Positions 48,220-60,900 of a DNA stretch of 64,000 nucleotides are shown here, in pieces; within the stretch, counting starts at the first letter, position 1; every line of letters begins with the position of its first letter. Source of the stretch: Lineus longissimus. Its lineage: Eukaryota; Nemertea; Pilidiophora; Heteronemertea; Lineidae. Location of the stretch: positions 3,598,501 to 3,662,500 of the forward strand of contig NC_088309.1 in assembly GCF_910592395.1 (NCBI RefSeq), read 5' to 3'. Below the pieces are notes generated by a model. The model was given only the letters and a program-made list of their open reading frames with translations. It did no database searches and was not told the DNA's origin. Made by a program: the position numbers and the translations under genes.

Positions 48220-49272
48220 TCATACCGTACTACTTTCTAAATGTGAGCACCTCTTCAATACACGACGAAAACCATTACTCGTTAAAAAGTATATGTAGAA
48301 ATTCACGCAGGAGTTCATGGTTGAAAACATATATGAAAGATGGAGAAGAGCAGTAGCAGTTTTTGATACAAGCTGAAGTAACCGGGGTCCATTAACCAGC
48401 CCCTCAATGTAAGCACTGAGCTCCAGAACGTTCATTACTATAGCTGGGAGCTCCAGAATAATGAAGACGCAGCATACTACCACAACCCGTTTCGTAATTA
48501 GGTCGTAATTCGTCCGTCCTCTTTGATTTCGATTGTTGGTTTGGTTTCCTTGTTTGATAGACTTAATGAGGCGGTAGTTCAAAATGAGTATCATGGTCAG
48601 TGGAATAATAAACACCAGGACGATATAAAGAAAGACCGTATATAGGGTATTGAAATATTTGTTCCTTCCTAAGGCAGTAACGACAGCAACCGGAACATCC
48701 TCCTGTAAACATGGGTCGTATTTATGAACTGTTTCGAACAAGAAACATTTAGGTAAGTTGTATACGAAGGAAAATAGGCAGATACAGCCCACTGTTATCC
48801 TAGCGTGTTTTATTTTGCACCACGCCCTTACTCGGTGAGGGCGACAAACGGCAATGAAACGTTCGAATGTTACACACACTACGACGTATACTGATACTGT
48901 TTTTGTAAACCAGAGTAAAGCCCAGGAAAAGCGCTTGGTCTCCTCGTGAAATTTGAAATATGAAAGGAAATTTCCAGTGAACACGTACACGCTGCTGAAT
49001 GAGAAATATGAAACATATGTAACGAGGACAGCGTTATCCGCCACTGCTAAAGCTTTCAAAAGAACTGTCGTGAAAGTTGGTTTCATCTCTCTGCTCAAAA
49101 TGACAAACGAAAGGCTGTTACCGATTAATCCGAATACAGCTAGTACTGGCATCAAATAGACTTTCGTCACATAAGAAATCCACGACATGGTGTTGAATTC
49201 GGTAATCCGTGGATAAAGACAGTCTGTAACGTTGTTGGCTATTGATGACGGTGTTTCCGTTCCAAAAGACAT
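48220..49272 (-). CDS. FMRFamide-receptor-like rhodopsin GPCR, paralog 3 (intronless)
   Basis: 350 residues from ATG at 49270-49272 to TGA. It begins MSFGTETPSSIANNVTDCLY with an NVT sequon and Cys18. TM1 holds GNS, TM3 ends in ERF (137-139) followed by IAVCRPHRVRAWCKIK, TM6 has LELP and TM7 has NFYIY. NLPKC and DPC188 are conserved and the TM3 cysteine is missing, as in the other paralogs. The tail is shorter than in the others and contains a cysteine (LKRCSHL) soon after TM7, a possible palmitoylation site not seen in paralogs 1, 2 and 4. It lies on the opposite strand from paralogs 1 and 2, beyond the TRPV-like gene. Confidence 0.9.
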   Translation of the reverse strand: MSFGTETPSSIANNVTDCLYPRITEFNTMSWISYVTKVYLMPVLAVFGLIGNSLSFVILSREMKPTFTTVLLKALAVADNAVLVTYVSYFSFSSVYVFTGNFLSYFKFHEETKRFSWALLWFTKTVSVYVVVCVTFERFIAVCRPHRVRAWCKIKHARITVGCICLFSFVYNLPKCFLFETVHKYDPCLQEDVPVAVVTALGRNKYFNTLYTVFLYIVLVFIIPLTMILILNYRLIKSIKQGNQTNNRNQRGRTNYDLITKRVVVVCCVFIILELPAIVMNVLELSAYIEGLVNGPRLLQLVSKTATALLHLSYMFSTMNSCVNFYIYFLTSNGFRRVLKRCSHLESSTV

Positions 49273-49947
49273 TACGTCAACGATAGACAGAAACTTGAGA
49301 TCACAGAAAATTATTCAATTGCATAAATCGGTAAATGAACTATGTGTCAACATTAATTACAGTAAAGGATCTCCATGATGTCATACTTTCAAATGTCTTT
49401 GAGTGCATATTGTCATTCACTATCCCGTGCTGTCAGTTGTTTATAATTCCAGACGGGGCCTGAAGTAAATTTATGATTCCAAAAGATAAAAAGGAACCCA
49501 GTGCTGTCATTAACTACAATGTACATTATACGTCCAAGTAAACCAGTCGAGCGTCAAGACACATCCAACTCGCTCAGAAAATAAGTATCATGTTATAAAA
49601 CTCTGGTATAATACTCCCCACTCGCAGGACGCGGCAATATCAATGCCATGCGCCGTATCAAGAACGAGCGGTCATTAGGCAGGGAAACCTAGAGAATGCT
49701 GGATAATATCAAAACAGGATATCACAAAGTGTGCAATAATGAACTGATCGCCTTTATTACACGTCGGCGAGGTGAAATGGGTCACAGAAGCCATATTTTC
49801 TTACCAGCACGATTTGTTAATCAAGAAACAATACGACAATGTCACCACGGTTTCATTGTTAGCCGATCTGATCACAACTTAAGGGTTGACCATACCGCCA
49901 TTTTGGCTAGAACTTGAAATCCTACAGCAAATAGAACGTTTGGATGG

Positions 49948-49981
49948 CCAGAGTCTTTCAAATATATTTGAAAGACTCTGG
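49948..49981. repeat. Perfect 34-nt palindrome
   Basis: CCAGAGTCTTTCAAATA followed by its exact reverse complement TATTTGAAAGACTCTGG, with no loop. It is flanked by GGCCA-type sequence on both sides. It lies between GPCR paralog 3 and the zinc-finger gene. Confidence 0.9.
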
Positions 49982-50079
49982 TTGGCCAAGTAAACAGCCG
50001 GAAACATATCGTATCAACGACACTGCGTGGAACTATCGCTGGAGAAGGGCTTATAATGCCAATATCATCATGAATTTCC

Positions 50080-50480
50080 GTATCTGATTGGACAGACACT
50101 AATGTCATGTGATGGGTCAAAAAAACTGATGTTGCCTGGTGACGTCAAGTCCGCATGAAAGGGCGGAGTGAATTCCGAAAATCGTGAATTTTAACTGCAG
50201 TGGCGTGTCGTATTGATTGGTAATTATCAAAATCAGATCGATGCGAATGCAAAGGAAACGTCAGGACGACGACTAATTGGTCACATGAATAGTTTTAGCC
50301 AATCAGCGTGCGCGAGGAAAAACGCCATCAGCCAATCATAGATGGAGGCGCGTAATGAGAAGGAAGACGCGATTGCGCGGACCGCGCTTCCATGCGGTAC
50401 ATCAAGCAGTCGTGCTAATTGCCTGCTCAAAGTGTCATCGCTTTTCGAGTAAACTTATTTCACGATTTTGATTGGCTGAT
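50080..50480 (+). promoter_or_regulatory. CCAAT-rich putative promoter of the zinc-finger gene
   Basis: CCAAT boxes in either orientation occur at 50087-50091, 50216-50220, 50276-50280, 50299-50303, 50332-50336 and 50471-50475. A perfect cAMP-response palindrome TGACGTCA lies at 50140-50147. The region is richer in CpG than its surroundings (for example CGCGATTGCGCGGACCGCG at ~50369). This is the composition of a TATA-less NF-Y promoter. It sits upstream of a likely noncoding first exon ending at the donor after 50681. It could also serve GPCR paralog 3 in the other direction. Confidence 0.5.
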
Positions 50481-50941
50481 TGCTATGTTTGTCTGCGAGA
50501 GATCTGAGGACAAAAAGGCGAGAAGTCCTGGCAACAAATCATTAACACCTCGAAGTCTACCGTGAAAGGTATACCAGCCTCACGAAATCATCAACTACAA
50601 ATTTCGCTGGATCTACTATCTTCTTTCCTCAAATACTGCTGCTCGACCTTCTTTCTCAACCTAATTGCTAGAGAATCTAAGGTAATGTTTCGGTTTTCCA
50701 ATTTAGGGTTGTACATGTATAGTCTGATGGAATTCTGGTGCAAATATAGTATAGTGTATACCTGACATAAAACACGTTCTGTGCGTTTTTTACTATACCC
50801 GATATGCCTGTAGCTGACAATATAATGTGGTTCTAGATAATAATATAAGACACATGTATCATATTTTATTCATCGTTTCGATACAAAAACATACTGTGTA
50901 CACCTATAACAAGTATGATTGACGATTTTTTGTATTTTCAG

Positions 50942-52160
50942 ATGTCTCATCAAGCAGTGATGGAAAGCATGCAATTGTCCAAACAAGTCAAGGCGTGCTA
51001 TGGCAAACTGTGGTAAGTTCAAAACCTGCATGCCGCTAAGATAAGATATTCTGGTATTACACGTTCAAGACACAAAAGGTAATCCGCCTAATAGATACCG
51101 GTAATTATCTTGAGAAAATAAGAGATAATTGGCATTTCGCAATCAACCTAAATAACCTGACTGAACCAATGTATTTGGTGGACTTGGTGGACTTGACTTT
51201 GGTGTTATTAATCTGAGAATTTAAATGTGATTGAGAATTTAATTGTAGAAAAAAGTTAGCACATTATTGGGAAGGCAATTTATATTCTTCTATTATTTGT
51301 ATCTCCTGACCTGTTGTTTCCATTTCAGGGATGCTGACTCTCCCTCCAGCGGGGCCAAGAAACGCCTCTCCTTTGGCTCCAACCCCAGAACTATGTTACG
51401 CGAGTTCCGCGAGTTGACGTGGGATGCAACACCACGGTTGCAGTTTTTATCGGGGATGGACGAGACAAGACACTCCCTGATACACCCCGATGACGAGGTC
51501 GAGACTTGGGGCCCCGAAGACGAACAGCCGAGGGAGACGCGTCAGCCACCTGAATCCACCGAGACGCCATCTGTCACTGCAACCGTCACCGAGATTCTTC
51601 GTATCGTCGAACCACAACCTAAACTGTCGCCTGTTCCACAATCGCCTAGGCAGCCGCCCGTCCAGGAAACACCCAAGCTGTCGCGAGTCCTGAAAATTCC
51701 AAAGAACGACAAGAGAAGGTCGAGTTACAACTTCCATGGTCTTGTGATGAGCGCCCATCAAAAGAAACAAGAGAGGCTGTCCTACCAGTGTCGCGTCTGT
51801 CGTCGTGACTTCACCAGCCGATCCGGTCTCCAGAGTCACTCCCGCGTCCATAACGTCCGAGGGAAACACTACGAGTGCCAGGTCTGCCATGCGATGTTCG
51901 CCACCGAGAAGACTATGGCCACCCATCTCAAGCTCCACCGTCGAGAATCTTACTACCACTGCAGCACCTGCCAGAAGCCGTTCCTGAACGTGACATCCTT
52001 GACCAAACATCAGCTTACTCACCCCGCCGTCCGGCCTCAGTCCTGTCCAATCTGCGGCCTCTCCTTTGTCGCTAAGGAGTGTCTATTGCAGCACATAACG
52101 AAGATACATCCAGTATACAGTCCGAGTTGCGTCGTCGATGATGTCCATATGCACAAATAG
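50942..52160 (+). CDS. C2H2 zinc-finger protein, four fingers, 2 coding exons
   Basis: Coding exons 50942-51012 and 51329-52160 join in phase (TG|G = Trp24) to give 300 residues. The ATG stands directly after a CAG acceptor, so a noncoding exon ending at about 50681 (AAG|GTAATG) is likely. The N-terminal ~170 residues have no known domain and include a Pro/Ser/Thr-rich segment. Fingers lie at ~178-198 (CRVC...HSRVH), 207-227 (CQVC...HLKLH), 235-255 (CSTC...HQLTH) and 263-284 (CPIC...HITKIH, with HX4H). The linkers between fingers are not the classical TGEKP. It is probably a nuclear DNA-binding regulator, with unknown targets. Not assignable to a named family. Confidence 0.85.
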
Positions 52161-52340
52161 ATTACGATGAAAAGACTAGTGTGAACGAATTGATTCTCAT
52201 GCAAATGACAATAACTGTATGTTAAAAGTTCACAGAATCATACCTTGTACATACTTCGATGGGGATGCAAATGCATGTAATTTACTTAGTTCAAACACAT
52301 TCTGGTTTATACGCCTGTGCATGAAGAGTATATTTTTTAA

Positions 52341-52346
52341 AATAAA
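52341..52346 (+). promoter_or_regulatory. Poly(A) signal AATAAA of the zinc-finger gene
   Basis: Canonical hexamer 181 nt after the stop codon of the zinc-finger gene. Confidence 0.6.
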
Positions 52347-52379
52347 AGTGACTGTACGAAACTGTTAGTTCTTTTGATT

Positions 52380-53780
52380 TATTTACTCATATCACGCATA
52401 CATACCAGAACCATCCCTGTGCAATGAATTTTCATGAACAGAACTCATTAAGATTCAGAAAGAGTCTACTAACAGCACTCACTGATGAGTGATAATGGGC
52501 TGGTGTGGCGTTCGATTGATTGGGTAATCGGTCCATTATCTTCATGTGCCTTTGCTCTAGCGGCAAATCTAGCTAGAGACATGGCTGCGTATCATTTGTA
52601 CACTTTTGGATATACTTCAGTGTTGCCCATCGCAAGGTGGTGCATGATTACTTACACAAAAAGTACATGCCTCAAGTTATTCGACTAATTCAATAGTGCT
52701 GAAAAGTAAGTATAAATAGAAGTAAGTTGTACTTTGATGGGGCCTTAAAACCCCTCATTGGTATGCAGATACCCACCCACTATCACGCCCTATAGCGCGG
52801 TGGAAAGGAATTCACACTGTGGCGAAATGCCCTAATCGTTTTGTTCTTCTTGATTATATCTTTCCATTAAAGTAATGCAAAATACCAGCTTGATTTCAGT
52901 GACTGCCCTTTCAATAGAGGATAGGCTTTTGGCCTTACGGTAATTCCATTAGCCTTTATCAATTCTTGATATCATTGATAGTGAGAACTGCAGTTATTTC
53001 ATCTCTTCACTTATTGATAGTTTAAGCCGCCATCTGTTGGGTAAAGCGCCCCCAAGTCAGGAAAATCTTCCGTGTCCTCATGTGTGACCACCAGCCGTGT
53101 ATACCACCAGTCAAGATGTTATAACGTGATGCTCACAGAAAGTTGTCACATCATGTAATACAGCTATATTAATGTCTGTTATTCTAACAGAAGATTATTC
53201 TGTAAAATATGGTAATCACGAAAATAAAAAATCCCGCAAACGAAACCGATGAATAAATAGTAGCATCACACAGTAGGTACCTGTAAATATAATTCACAAA
53301 CTGAGTGATCACAGTATTATCGCTTGTTCCTGAGTGTCTATGCCATCCCGCATAGGTGGACCGTAGCCTGTAGTGGACTCCATACCTCCGGTAAAATAAT
53401 CCAAAAGGGTTGCGACGCCGCGGTAATGATAATGATGGTACTTGCTTACTTTGGCAGTGCCACGTCATTATCTTTTGCGGCCTATGCAAATTAATGGGTA
53501 CAATCATTTCCCTTAGGAGCTGTGTCGGTATTGACGGCACGTTGACTTAAATTGCAGCTTTCGGTAATGAGACTTTTAGAGGAAATCACCAACTACATCA
53601 TTAGATAATTCACATCCATCCACGCTTGTGTTTTTTTCTTTATTTCTTTCGTTCGGATCTCTACTGTGACCATGTCCACAGTTCACTCGAGTTCATCGCA
53701 TAACACGGTTGCATAACACGTAGTTGCATAACACATACAATGTATTTCCATATTTACAAAGTTTGGATTCGAATGAAAAT
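52380..53780. other. Spacer between the zinc-finger gene and GPCR paralog 4
   Basis: No supported gene. At its right end, a minus-strand AATAAA (53639-53644) about 145 nt past the stop of GPCR paralog 4 fits its 3' end. Confidence 0.45.
53639..53644 (-). promoter_or_regulatory. Poly(A) signal for GPCR paralog 4
   Basis: TTTATT on the plus strand, i.e. AATAAA on the minus strand, about 145 nt downstream of the paralog 4 stop codon. Confidence 0.5.
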
Positions 53781-53788
53781 ATTGGTTC

Positions 53789-54928
53789 TTATCTGTGCAC
53801 ACTAACACCTGTTTCAAGGGTATGGTTATTTGGAGCACTTTTATCCATCCCATTCGAATGACCTAACAACATCCATTTCAGAGTCCGCCGAAATTGGTTG
53901 CCTGTTAAAAAGTATATGTAGAAATTTACGCATGAATTTAAGGCAGAAAACGTATAGGCGAGGTGGATAAGACCATTGGTGGTCTCCGAAACAAGATAAA
54001 GCGGCTGGTAGCCTTTGACTTGTCCATCAATATAAGCAATTATTTCCAAGATATTCATTAGGACGGCTGGAAGCTCGAGAATAAGAAAAACACCACATAC
54101 TGCCACAACTCGCTTAGTGATGGCATCGTAATTTGTGTGTCTCCTTTTGCGAAGATTGCCCCGATGTCCACCTACCGTTATCGCTTTGATCAGTTGATAA
54201 TTCAAAGCAAGAATAGTTGTCAGTGGAATGATGAATACTGTCATGATATAGAGAATGACTTTGTAGAACGTGTTGAAATATTGGTTCTTCCCTAAAGCTG
54301 TGTCAATCCCAATTGGCACTGTCTCCTCTAAACACGGATCGTATCTTAAAGCTGTCTCCCACGAAAAACACTTAGGCAGGTTGTATATCAAAGAAAACAT
54401 ACAAATACACCCGACAGCAGTCCTGGCGTTTTTTATTTTGCACCACGTCCTTGCTTTATGAGGACGACAGACTGCGATAAATCGTTCAACAGTAACAGCT
54501 ACAACAAGGTACACTGATATTACCTTGGTAAACCATAACAGGGCCCAGGAGTAGCTTTTAGTCATCTCGAAGTACTTTTTATACGGGAGGAAGTGCCCTG
54601 TATACTCGTACACACAACTGATAGAGAAAAAACATAAGTAAACGGTAAGGACAGCGTTATCTGCAACTGCTAAAGCCTTCAGCAGAAATGCCGTAGGCGT
54701 GGATCTCATTTCCTTGGTTAATACGACGAAAGAAAGGCTGTTCCCTATGAATCCGAGCAGGGCCAGAACGGGCATCATGTAGACTTTGGTGATGTACAGG
54801 GTCAACGCAATGGCGTCGAAATCCGTTGTCCTTCGATAAAGACATTCCGTCACGTTCAACATGTTCCTGTCCAGCACATCGGTTCTTGTCGATGGAATTG
54901 TCGTTGTTCCAAGCACTCTTCCATCCAT
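53789..54928 (-). CDS. FMRFamide-receptor-like rhodopsin GPCR, paralog 4 (intronless)
   Basis: 379 residues from ATG at 54926-54928 (MDGRVLGTT). It has the family layout: NVT sequon and Cys29 before TM1, GNS in TM1, and SWALLWFTK at the start of TM3 with no cysteine. ERF is at 148-150, NLPKC and DPC199 lie in loop 2, LELP in TM6 and NFYIY in TM7. TM2/loop 1 carries two extra cysteines (98 and 105) not in the other paralogs, and helix ends differ (CLYRR, SWET), so it looks the most diverged of the four. It lies on the minus strand, beyond the zinc-finger gene, as does paralog 3. Confidence 0.9.
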   Translation of the reverse strand: MDGRVLGTTTIPSTRTDVLDRNMLNVTECLYRRTTDFDAIALTLYITKVYMMPVLALLGFIGNSLSFVVLTKEMRSTPTAFLLKALAVADNAVLTVYLCFFSISCVYEYTGHFLPYKKYFEMTKSYSWALLWFTKVISVYLVVAVTVERFIAVCRPHKARTWCKIKNARTAVGCICMFSLIYNLPKCFSWETALRYDPCLEETVPIGIDTALGKNQYFNTFYKVILYIMTVFIIPLTTILALNYQLIKAITVGGHRGNLRKRRHTNYDAITKRVVAVCGVFLILELPAVLMNILEIIAYIDGQVKGYQPLYLVSETTNGLIHLAYTFSALNSCVNFYIYFLTGNQFRRTLKWMLLGHSNGMDKSAPNNHTLETGVSVHR

Positions 54929-54959
54929 GATTTATACAGCGAACATGGATTGATCAAAT

Positions 54960-57900
54960 CATGAACAAGAACAACACACGAAAACGATTAGGCTGTTGGT
55001 CCCATCAATGAAGGCTTAGCAGATTTGCAAACGAAAAGTGTTCTTGGATATCAGTGTGTTTGTGGGCGTAGCGTGTTCCAGCATATTTCCGTTAAAGTTA
55101 GCACGTCGTTATTTATATGAAGGGAAAACTGATGTTGTCGACTTCACTAAAAGGCCTCATCCATGAAGACTGAGTCAGCGGAGTTACAACTATACATGCT
55201 GAAAGACCTCAGTAGGGCCGATGAAGGTACCACGAACTATATGTAACGAGAGACACAACACGACTTTGGAACGAGAAACACTACGTAGAGCAAGCGAGCA
55301 GATTGCAACAATGCTATCGTTACTCCAAAGTTGTTGTCGTCCTTGTAGCTATAGCTATAGGACGGTTTCACTGCACCATCATAAATCCAAGGAAAAAAGC
55401 GCAGCAAATGTAGTCCCATTGGATAAGGGAAGGGGCCGTGAACGCAATACAGTGCTTTCTTTCCTCCAAAGTTTAGCACACATCCAGGGCAGAGTGATCT
55501 CAGGTGCAGCGCTCTTCAAGAGCTCCCGCCGACTGAATCCATCATGTGCGCAAGTGAAACACAAACCGTTCGAACTGAAAGCATCACACGAGAAGACTAC
55601 TTCCTCCAACAAGTATATCCCATGATTGACTGATATGTATAGGAAGACAGCAGGAAACTTAAATAATGAACCAAGGCCAGTAAAGATTTAAGAAACAACT
55701 GAGTTGGTTTAATTGGCGTGAACATAAGCCTGGGTCTGGAACACTATACGTTGTAGGAGCTTTGGGTATAGCTAGTCTCGGCCTGTCCAGGAGAGTCTGT
55801 GGATTGTTTATCAGAAACCGATACCGAAAAAGCCCGGGGAAGGTAGAATTTATTTGCAGAGAGCAATTTCTGATAGTAAACACTAGTAAACACAAATATT
55901 GCAGGTAAATATAGTGGGATATCAGCCGAAAACGGAAAGATAAAAAAAGTAATCTGGCTGATTAGCAAAAGTAGTCCCAGGAATAGTTGAGCAGGATCGT
56001 CATTATACATGCACATGCTATGCAGTTTTTATACTTGTGTAGGGGGTAGTGCAACTTTGCATTGACAAGTGTACGCAGATAATTGGACTGGATGTTTTTT
56101 TCGGATAGTGCATCTCAAAAACAGCCCTAGCAATGAGTCCTATTACATTAGCTTTTGACCGATGCGGATGGCACTAACGTTATGACAGTATAGAGTATCG
56201 TCAACCGAGTAACTTGGGGGTCAGTAGGTGTCTCACCTAACTCATATAGCAGCCGGGTCATTCGAAGGCTCCTAGTCTGTATTGAGTGAGAAAAAACCTG
56301 CCTGATATCATGTTCTCCTGCAGTCTTCATTACCGCTCTGAACATGGCGGCTTGGTTTACTTGTACATTGCCAGTTGTCGCTGCAGCCCAGGTGTTCCCA
56401 AAGAGAGTGAGAGAACAGTACCGATAGCTGCATGGCGTTTTATAACAAAGCAGGGTTGACCTTAGGTACTGCCATTTAGGCCAGGAATTGAAATTTATAA
56501 AGTAATAAGAAATCTTCCAAAACAAAGCCGGAATGCCAATTTTAAGGTTGGGTGTCAGTCCTTTGTTTACCAGAGCACAGACTCCCACCCTTGCAGGAGG
56601 CCTACGGTTACATTCCGTTCTAGTGAAGTGTGCATTAGAGTATTATAATGATTTCATATCTTTAATCAGGGAAATGCATGCCGACTTGCCGCTGGTGAAT
56701 GTCAATCATAGATTCTCGTGGATAATAGGCACAACGCTGGTACTGAAATAATGTCTTACTAAACCGTTTTAGGGAACATATGAATACAAAACTATGCCCC
56801 CAGCAGTTTTATATCTATAACGATGTTTAACTATCCTGTTCGGAGAAGTCACTGTCAGCCTTGTCGATTTGCTGACAGCGACACCGTTAGAACGAGGAAA
56901 AACGTGACAAAGACACTGCAACCTTGGTATAGGGGAAACTGGTGACTGGTATAGTGTTCTACATAATAGATGACTCGAAAGTACAATGTAGATCAGAACG
57001 TCAGCCTTAAGAAATATGCAGTTTGCCGACAGTGCATAACGACCACGCGACAAAACATGCCATGGCTTAATTTTTCGCAGAATATGATATGTGGCGTTGC
57101 AGTTGGGCTTTGCGTAGGGTAACTCGTGTCAAATTTCACCATATAATGTTTTAGCTGTTTTTGACAAATGACTACGTCACTTTCTCATAAATCGGTAAGG
57201 TTTTCGAATCGAAATGCACATTTTCTAGAAATTGATGGTTTAATCCCGCCCGGACGGCTCGCTTCAATGCCGTTTTCGTTGATGACGTCACAACATGAAC
57301 ATTTTCGCGGTCGCGGTGGTTTACATTGAGCGATTTTATAATAAATCGAATCAAAAATGGAAAATTTGAGCTTTACATTTGTGATCAACAATTAAAAACG
57401 GACGTATTTCCGCAAAGTTGTAAATCACATCATAGTATCACTTTAAGCAAATTTAAACTGCATGTACATGTGCATGCTGACTTATTCACAGGCCTGGTCA
57501 AGTCAAATATATAGAATGTACTCACTCGTTTATCATTGGGCGTTTTTGAAAAATTTGATGTGGGATTTCTATACATTATACACTGAACATATTTTCATCA
57601 ACGGTACTCTCATTGGTCACAGAAAGGCACCTGTCGATATACAAAATCATGGCGTTTTTGGGGGTTGTGGGGAGGCGTTGAAACGGGGCCAAAATCACAT
57701 ACGGGCAGCTGACGAGAAACCTGTTAACTAATTTTATTGGCCTCATGGCCTTTTCTATAAGTGAGATGATGCTCGGCGAAACCTTCCGGTCGTTAACCTT
57801 CTAATGCGGACGTTACCCTTATCTGTCATATATAAATACTTCAGATTCAAGGCTCGTAGACCGTTTCTGAATACTATAGCCAAGCCTCCTTAGATGAGTA

Positions 57901-60900
57901 AGCGCATTGTCGTTCGTCGCATTCAAGATTACACAATTATCGGGATGGGTTGGCAACTCCAACAGTGTCTAATTGTATATGCCATCATGTTCTTCTCCCT
58001 CCCTAGCATTTGCGTCTATTCCATGTTAAGGGTTCAGAATGACCAGCGCAGCCCTCAGGTCCTTCATACAATAATTAATTGAAGATTCCTAGGCCTTCTA
58101 TAGAAATTGATCGACCACATAATACATATTCTACTGATCGAAGTAGGCCCACATATTGGTTTAGGGCACAAGTGATCACTCCCGCAGTCATACTTGCTAC
58201 AACCACTTTCCTATCTATTTCAGGATTTGGAGGTAATTTTTAAAGGTCTTGTTTTAGCATGGTAACTGTCTAAAATCGAACTTTTTTTTTTTTGGTGTGT
58301 GATATGAATGTTTTTTTAGCTAACGTTGTCGAAGGATTGACGTTCAGTGTTCAATTTTGAAAGACGAAAGAACAATATTGAGGTTAGGTCGTAACCTTTC
58401 AGGCCGGTAAATGTCACTGTAGTCATTTGAGTATGTCGGAAATGGCCACAGAGGGTCTGAAAATGGCCATCGAAGAGCCCATTCATTTGTGAGAAGTTTC
58501 TTGTGGGTCACAATATTTGAAAACATCAAGTGTAACGCATACACACATAAAAAAGAGGGGGTTGGGGCGGGGTTTTCAATTCTCTGAAAAACCTCTTCGG
58601 GGTCGCCGAAAATTCATTGTGAACGTGAACCTGACGCCGATAGGCTTGCATTTTGTTCAATCAATGCATGAACAAAGCTAGTTCGCTACTGTACTGTACT
58701 CAAACCATGCTCGGTCCATTAAACCTGCCCATAACATCGTTCCTTAATTACAAGTAATCTTTTATTTATTCCACTTGTCCACAAAGACAGTAAAACATGG
58801 AATTATATTAGTTGCGTCGTGTATTAGCAGCATCAAAGCATATTAAGAGGATGACATTGATTATATATAAGAGGCGGGTAGCTGGTAATTGTAAGTACAA
58901 AAATAGAAGAGAAGCCGAATGTAAGAATCTGGATAAGAGCTACACAAAATAATAACAAGAAGGATCGGGTACCGCTACAGAAGATAATCGTTCGCTTCCT
59001 ATACATGGTCATCAAAGTGTTACTGACTCCCCATCGAATATGTTCTATAGAGAAATAAATGAATGGGTATTAACGGTCTCAATGTTTTAAACGTCTTGAT
59101 GATAGAGGGGGGAAAACTATCTATTAAGATATCATCCTTATTGAAGGGTTTCAATCCATACTGGCGTAAATATCTTGATGGGTGTGCACAGACATCCACC
59201 AATATGCGGTAACAGTTGTGATCATCACCGATGTGAAAGAAACCAAGTTTGGCGAGACCAAAGCTCGCTTAATACGAAAGACGGAAAAACACACAAGAAA
59301 CCAAATGATTGATGTCGGTCATACATTTTCTAGTTTTAGGAAAAAGCAGAAGGTCGCAGGTTTTGACTCAGTGTTCTTTTCCTCAAAACCCAATTAGGTG
59401 ATTTTCTTGCCAACATTGACCAAATCAATTTTTGTACTTTTCATTTAATGTGGGCACCAGACTGATGTTGATTGAGATTCGAATCCAAAGCAACACTCCC
59501 AACATATTGGGGGAGCTTATTACAGCCAATAATTCTATCTATCTTTTTCATATCGGTTGTAAAAACAACCAAATAAAGACACTCAGGAATTGTCACCATC
59601 CTGAAATTTAAGCCAGTTTACCTTGATTTTTTGCGAGTTCTTTAGACTATTACGTCAAATATCATCATGTCATATTCGGAAAAAATGGTATCTCTCTGAT
59701 ATGTACTGATATTTTTTGACATATACCTTATAATTCTTTTACCGTGTGTCTAGCTATCGTGCTGAAGTTAATATCAAGTAGAATATGTTTTGCACGTACA
59801 TGTACATGTACTTCTTTGAGAAATAAGAAATGTTTCTTTCTAGATAAACCAATATGTCATCATTTACATTTAAGCGTCATGTGGCTTCTTCTTAATGGGA
59901 GTCAAATAAGATCCAACCGACCTCGAATCATGCATGTGGAAGGTGCGTGTTATACTTAAATTGGGCGAATCATGATTTGGTCAAAGCTGCAATAACACCT
60001 CCAAAGGGTTTATTCCTCTCTTCGGTTACCAAATTTTCTCACGTTCGATGGCCAGACCTTCGTTGTGTCATTGCCATACCGTACTAATTGAGGGCCAAGG
60101 CATTGATCTGATGCATGCTTCACTGCAAGAATGCCACGAACCCACTGCTTCCGTTTATGATTACGTGTTGGTTCGAGAAGAGCTCTTCGTTCGGAGAAGA
60201 TGCTCTCTGAATAATCTAAGAGAGAGTCCATAGGTAAATTGCAAGCCAGGCATGGGAATTGTTTGATGCATTGTTCATTAAGCGAATTCTGATTATGCTG
60301 GGTTGGGGAAATTATCCGAAAACCATTTGAGCACACGTATGAGCATCAAGATGTAACTCTAAACCTGGTTAATTTCTTGACTATCATCATCACATGTATT
60401 TTACAACTAACGCAAGCCGAGGCCAGTCATCCTATCCGTTCATCGATAATTGAATAACCACTGCCTGGCTCTGGATCCACAAAACACAATTTGCCGCACT
60501 TTCGCAGACATCCTCTTATCATCTTGGTCAATAGCACGCGGGAGAATCAATGCCCCAGCTTGTCAAGAATCTTATCTAAATAGTGTGAATTCAAGGAAAG
60601 TCCTCCGTCTTACCGAGGCAGTGGCACCTGGAAGATGCCTGAGAAAATGTCTGCATCACAAAAAAGCCAAAATGTGCGCTTATTGGTAGCTTTACCAAAA
60701 TAACACGCGTTCATCTGGTAACTCGGACACTGCGACTTGGACATCATATGCATTAAACTTTGAGTTCCTTTGTAGTGCACGCACAGATCAATTTTGCATA
60801 ATTCGCATGACTGCTATCTACAGGACAAAACTGTAGTGCATCATTTTCAATTTGTGATGCAATCATGCTTTAAGACCCATTATATTATCAGATGAACACA

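Noticed and set aside
51447-52022. 191-residue minus-strand frame
   Set aside because: Antisense shadow of the zinc-finger coding exon.
55221-55625. 134-residue plus-strand frame
   Set aside because: No recognisable domain, no splice or promoter signal; composition is compatible with chance.
59470-59490. GATTCGAATCC, a B-box-like sequence
   Set aside because: No A box or cloverleaf around it; not a tRNA gene.
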